Assembly (NCBI RefSeq): GCF_020911925.1
Contig: NZ_CP087134.1
Location: 2,790,001 to 2,854,000 of the forward strand
Source: Flavobacterium cupriresistens
GTDB lineage: Bacteria; Bacteroidota; Bacteroidia; Flavobacteriales; Flavobacteriaceae
Direction: 5' to 3'
DNA length: 64,000 nt
Shown here: one piece after another, positions 62,082-64,000 of the stretch
Position numbering within the stretch: position 1 is the stretch's first letter
Layout: the number at the start of each line of letters is the position of its first letter
Position numbers and translations under genes: made by a program
Notes under the pieces: model-generated
What the model was told of the DNA's origin: nothing
Database searches by the model: none
What the model saw: only the letters and a program-made list of their open reading frames with translations

Positions 62082-62270
62082 GCGATTATGTTAAAATTAA
62101 GTCGGTTATTTTTTAATTTTAACAAATGTTTTGGATTAAATGTAAGGAAATTGCAATAAGTAATTAATTTCTGACGACCCAAAATAACAAAAATAGTAGT
62201 TCGTCGAGATAGTGTTACATTTCATCGAAAAGACGTTAATGTATTGTAAAATAGGTATTTGTACTTGATT

Positions 62271-62298
62271 TTTGTTTGGGTAACTTTTTCTAATTTTG
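62271..62298 (+). promoter_or_regulatory. Candidate csgA promoter
   Basis: TTTG (62271-62274) and TAATTTTG (62291-62298), 16 bp apart, match the Bacteroidota -33/-7 pair TTTG and TAnnTTTG. They lie 130 bp before the csgA ATG. An open frame beginning inside this promoter (62296) supports the short start of csgA. Confidence 0.5.
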
Positions 62299-62427
62299 AA
62301 TCAGAAAAGAGAAAATAAGTGCAAAAATTTGTTTTCAAATGATGTTAGATTCTTAAAGAATTTCACCCCAAGATTCGCTTTAGCCTACATAATAAGTTGT
62401 ATTAATAACCAATTAAATATATTTATT

Positions 62428-63276
62428 ATGAAAAAAGTAATTTTAAGCATCTCCGCGATGCTATTTGTAGGTGCAGCAGCTTTTGCTCAGGGAAACACTT
62501 CTTCTGTAAATCAGGTTGGTAACTCTGACCAAGGTATCGTAAATCAAAACGGACAAACGAATGCTTCTACAATTGATCAATTAGGAAATACCAATAAATC
62601 AGAAGTTTATCAAGGTATTATGCCGGGAGTTTACAATGCTAAAAGTAATATGGCAGATGTAAAACAAAAAGGAGACAACAATGGTGCATTTATTTCTCAA
62701 AGTAATCATGATAACAAAGCGTATCAAACTCAAACAGGAAACAGTAATGGCGCAACTATCTGGCAAGATCAGATAGCACCACCGGCTTCAGCTCTTGGAG
62801 GATGGGATAAAGCAACTCAAACTCAAACAGGAAACTATAATTCAGCTACCGTAGATCAGGGTACAACAGGAAACGAAAAACCAACCGGACTTCCTTTCAA
62901 TGCTACTCAATTGGGGTATGCAGCAGCAGTTAGTGTTCCGTTTGCTCCTCACAGCCAAAACGAAGCAACCCAAACTCAAAATGGAGATAACAATGTAGCT
63001 TATGCTAGTCAAGGTGGAGTTAAAAACAAATCTTGGCAAACTCAAACTTCTCCAACCGGTACTTCTGCAGCGGATAAAAACGTTTCCAACCATTATCAAT
63101 ATGGAAATGAAAATGAAGCAAAAAGTACTCAAACTGGTACTAAATTGACTGAAAACACACTACAAATTGGAGATTACAACAAAGCAACTGTAACTCAAAC
63201 AGGAGCTTCTCACAGTAGTATTTCTTTCTCAAAAGGAAATTCAAATACGATCTTGGTGACACAATCAGGAATGTAA
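62428..63276 (+). CDS. csgA: CsgA-like major curlin
   Basis: 282 residues from the ATG at 62428 (MKKVILSISAMLFVGAAAFA); the 44 extra upstream codons of the open frame are promoter and leader. The mature protein is built of about ten curlin repeats of the N-x-x-Q-x-G-x-x-N-x type: VNQVGNSDQGIVNQNGQTNA, VKQKGDNNGAFISQSNHDNK, YQTQTGNSNGATIWQ, ATQTQNGDNNVAYASQGG, ATVTQTGA. It is rich in Gln, Asn, Gly and Thr and Cys-free. Curlin monomers are secreted and form extracellular amyloid fibres for adhesion and biofilm. About twice the length of E. coli CsgA. Confidence 0.9.
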   Translation: MKKVILSISAMLFVGAAAFAQGNTSSVNQVGNSDQGIVNQNGQTNASTIDQLGNTNKSEVYQGIMPGVYNAKSNMADVKQKGDNNGAFISQSNHDNKAYQTQTGNSNGATIWQDQIAPPASALGGWDKATQTQTGNYNSATVDQGTTGNEKPTGLPFNATQLGYAAAVSVPFAPHSQNEATQTQNGDNNVAYASQGGVKNKSWQTQTSPTGTSAADKNVSNHYQYGNENEAKSTQTGTKLTENTLQIGDYNKATVTQTGASHSSISFSKGNSNTILVTQSGM

Positions 63277-63288
63277 GGAATGAAATAG

Positions 63289-63322
63289 ATGAGATAGTCG
63301 TAGAACGACTATCTCATTTTTT
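63289..63322 (+). terminator. Intergenic hairpin between csgA and csgB
   Basis: ATGAGATAGTCGT (63289-63301) and ACGACTATCTCAT (63305-63317) form a perfect 13-bp stem with a 3-nt loop, followed by TTTTTT. It is 13 bp after the csgA stop and 19 bp before the csgB start, and should attenuate read-through. Confidence 0.9.
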
Positions 63323-63340
63323 AATTTTAAAAGAGTAAAG

Positions 63341-63862
63341 ATGAAAACTTACATTTTAAATAGTGTCTTGCTTTTGCTTTTTTCGTCCGCATTTTATGCG
63401 CAGGAGAAAGAAGACAGTCCTTATTTCAGACCATACAGTTCTTCTGTGTTTAATACAAAAGAAGTGGCGCTGAGTGTGATTTCTTCTTTGGATAAAAAAG
63501 CGCAGAATGATTTATATGCAAGAATCCAATCGGGAGTTCAGATACAACAGATTGGAGATTATAATACCGTAAACGCCAATTTAAAAGCAACAGAAGTAAA
63601 AGTTTCGGTTAATCAGCAAGGGAATAACAACGAATTGTTTTTAGACAAAAATGCAAAAACAATTACGCAGAATATTATCCAAAAAGGGAATGACAATGCT
63701 ATTTCTGACTTCACTTTGCATACCAATTATAAGGTAAATACGCAGATGATTCAGAATGGAGATAATCAAAATATTAAAAGTATCGGAACCAATTCCATGT
63801 CAAAAAACATGAAGATTACCCAAACCGGAAATGGTGCCTCATTAATTCTTATAAATAAGTAA
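63341..63862 (+). CDS. csgB: CsgB-like minor curlin (nucleator)
   Basis: 173 residues with a signal peptide (VLLLLFSSAFYA). About 45 residues of non-repetitive sequence (SPYFRPYSSSVFNTKEVALS) precede four or five curlin repeats (VQIQQIGDYNTVNANLK, VSVNQQGNNNELFLDKNAKT, IIQKGNDNAISDF, MIQNGDNQNIKSIG, ITQTGNGASLILINK). In E. coli, CsgB nucleates CsgA fibres on the cell surface. Fewer repeats and the position after csgA fit that role. It is followed by another gene only 2 bp later. Confidence 0.85.
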   Translation: MKTYILNSVLLLLFSSAFYAQEKEDSPYFRPYSSSVFNTKEVALSVISSLDKKAQNDLYARIQSGVQIQQIGDYNTVNANLKATEVKVSVNQQGNNNELFLDKNAKTITQNIIQKGNDNAISDFTLHTNYKVNTQMIQNGDNQNIKSIGTNSMSKNMKITQTGNGASLILINK

Positions 63863-63864
63863 GT

Positions 63865-64000
63865 ATGCATTTTTTATACAGACATATAACCCTTTTATTA
63901 CTTGTCTTTACCACGATATCCTATGGACAGGTTCCTCAGGATAAAATAAAGGCAAAAATAGAGATTGAAAAAATAGAAGGAAACGTAAAAATTACGGCCA
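63865..64000 (+). CDS. Third csg-operon gene, N-terminal part (runs off the window)
   Basis: ATG at 63865 begins MHFLYRHITLLLLVFTTISY followed by GQVPQDKIKAKIEIEKIEGN and VKITA, 45 codons to the edge. There is a signal peptide, then a short charged start of a mature domain. The spacing of 2 bp after csgB shows operon membership. In Bacteroidota curli loci the next genes code for accessory proteins (CsgE, CsgF, CsgG or a CsgH-like chaperone); too little is visible to choose. No CsgE motif is seen so far. Confidence 0.6.
   Translation, partial: MHFLYRHITLLLLVFTTISYGQVPQDKIKAKIEIEKIEGNVKITA

Overview
The window looks like chromosomal DNA of a Flavobacterium-type member of the Bacteroidota. The sequence is AT-rich, putative promoters carry the Bacteroidota -7 motif TAnnTTTG, Shine-Dalgarno sequences are mostly weak, and the gene content is typical: DUF4197, Coa1-like, IcmF, GlnN-type glutamine synthetase III, PorT-like barrels, curlin genes and many small Ala-Gln- or Cys-processed exported proteins. 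Many intergenic gaps are filled by palindromic repeats of at least seven families. No rRNA, tRNA, CRISPR array, prophage or complete insertion sequence was recognised.

Layout. 1-2.5 kb: 5' end of topB (minus), a TetX-like flavin monooxygenase and an AraC regulator. 2.7-14 kb: an accessory stretch of mostly minus-strand, mostly hypothetical small genes (methyltransferase, DUF5694-like, S41 peptidase, P-loop protein, secreted RidA-like protein, lipoprotein). They are separated by hairpin repeats, some of which resemble integron attC sites and sit directly behind stop codons. 14-16.6 kb: DoxX-like membrane protein and prfA. 17-23.6 kb: a minus-strand stress block (YtxH, lmo0937-like, holin-like, PorT-like barrel, DUF4142-like lipoprotein, CHASE3 histidine kinase, Rcp1-type response regulator, AraC regulator, CsbD, Dps). 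23.7-31 kb: OmpA/thrombospondin-3 outer-membrane protein, pyrF, a BtuF-like metal-receptor protein and katG. 31-36 kb: purU and exported or envelope proteins, including an L,D-transpeptidase.

36-46.8 kb: the fused acyl-CoA mutase icmF, an esterase, lipoproteins, an XRE regulator, an orphan ParD antitoxin, a truncated OmpA-family N-terminus, a second L,D-transpeptidase and a membrane protein. 47.5-51.3 kb: a tight five-gene operon built around a CsgG-family protein, preceded by two GATCAC palindromes. 51.3-57 kb: two paralogous small exported proteins, a candidate small RNA with a duplicated upstream element, an AraC regulator, an esterase and a lipoprotein. 57-62 kb: a TerC-family membrane protein and two unrelated glutamine synthetases (GSII-like and GSIII) transcribed divergently. 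62.4 kb to the end: the start of a curli operon (CsgA-like, an intergenic hairpin, CsgB-like, and a third gene cut by the window edge).

The genes fit a free-living aerobic heterotroph with oxidative-stress defence (KatG, Dps), nitrogen assimilation by two glutamine synthetases, branched acyl-CoA metabolism (IcmF) and amyloid-based surface structures (csg). The most promising lesser-described items are the CsgG-family operon, the attC-like hairpins behind small accessory genes, and the candidate hairpin RNA at about 53.8-54.0 kb with its thrice-repeated upstream element.
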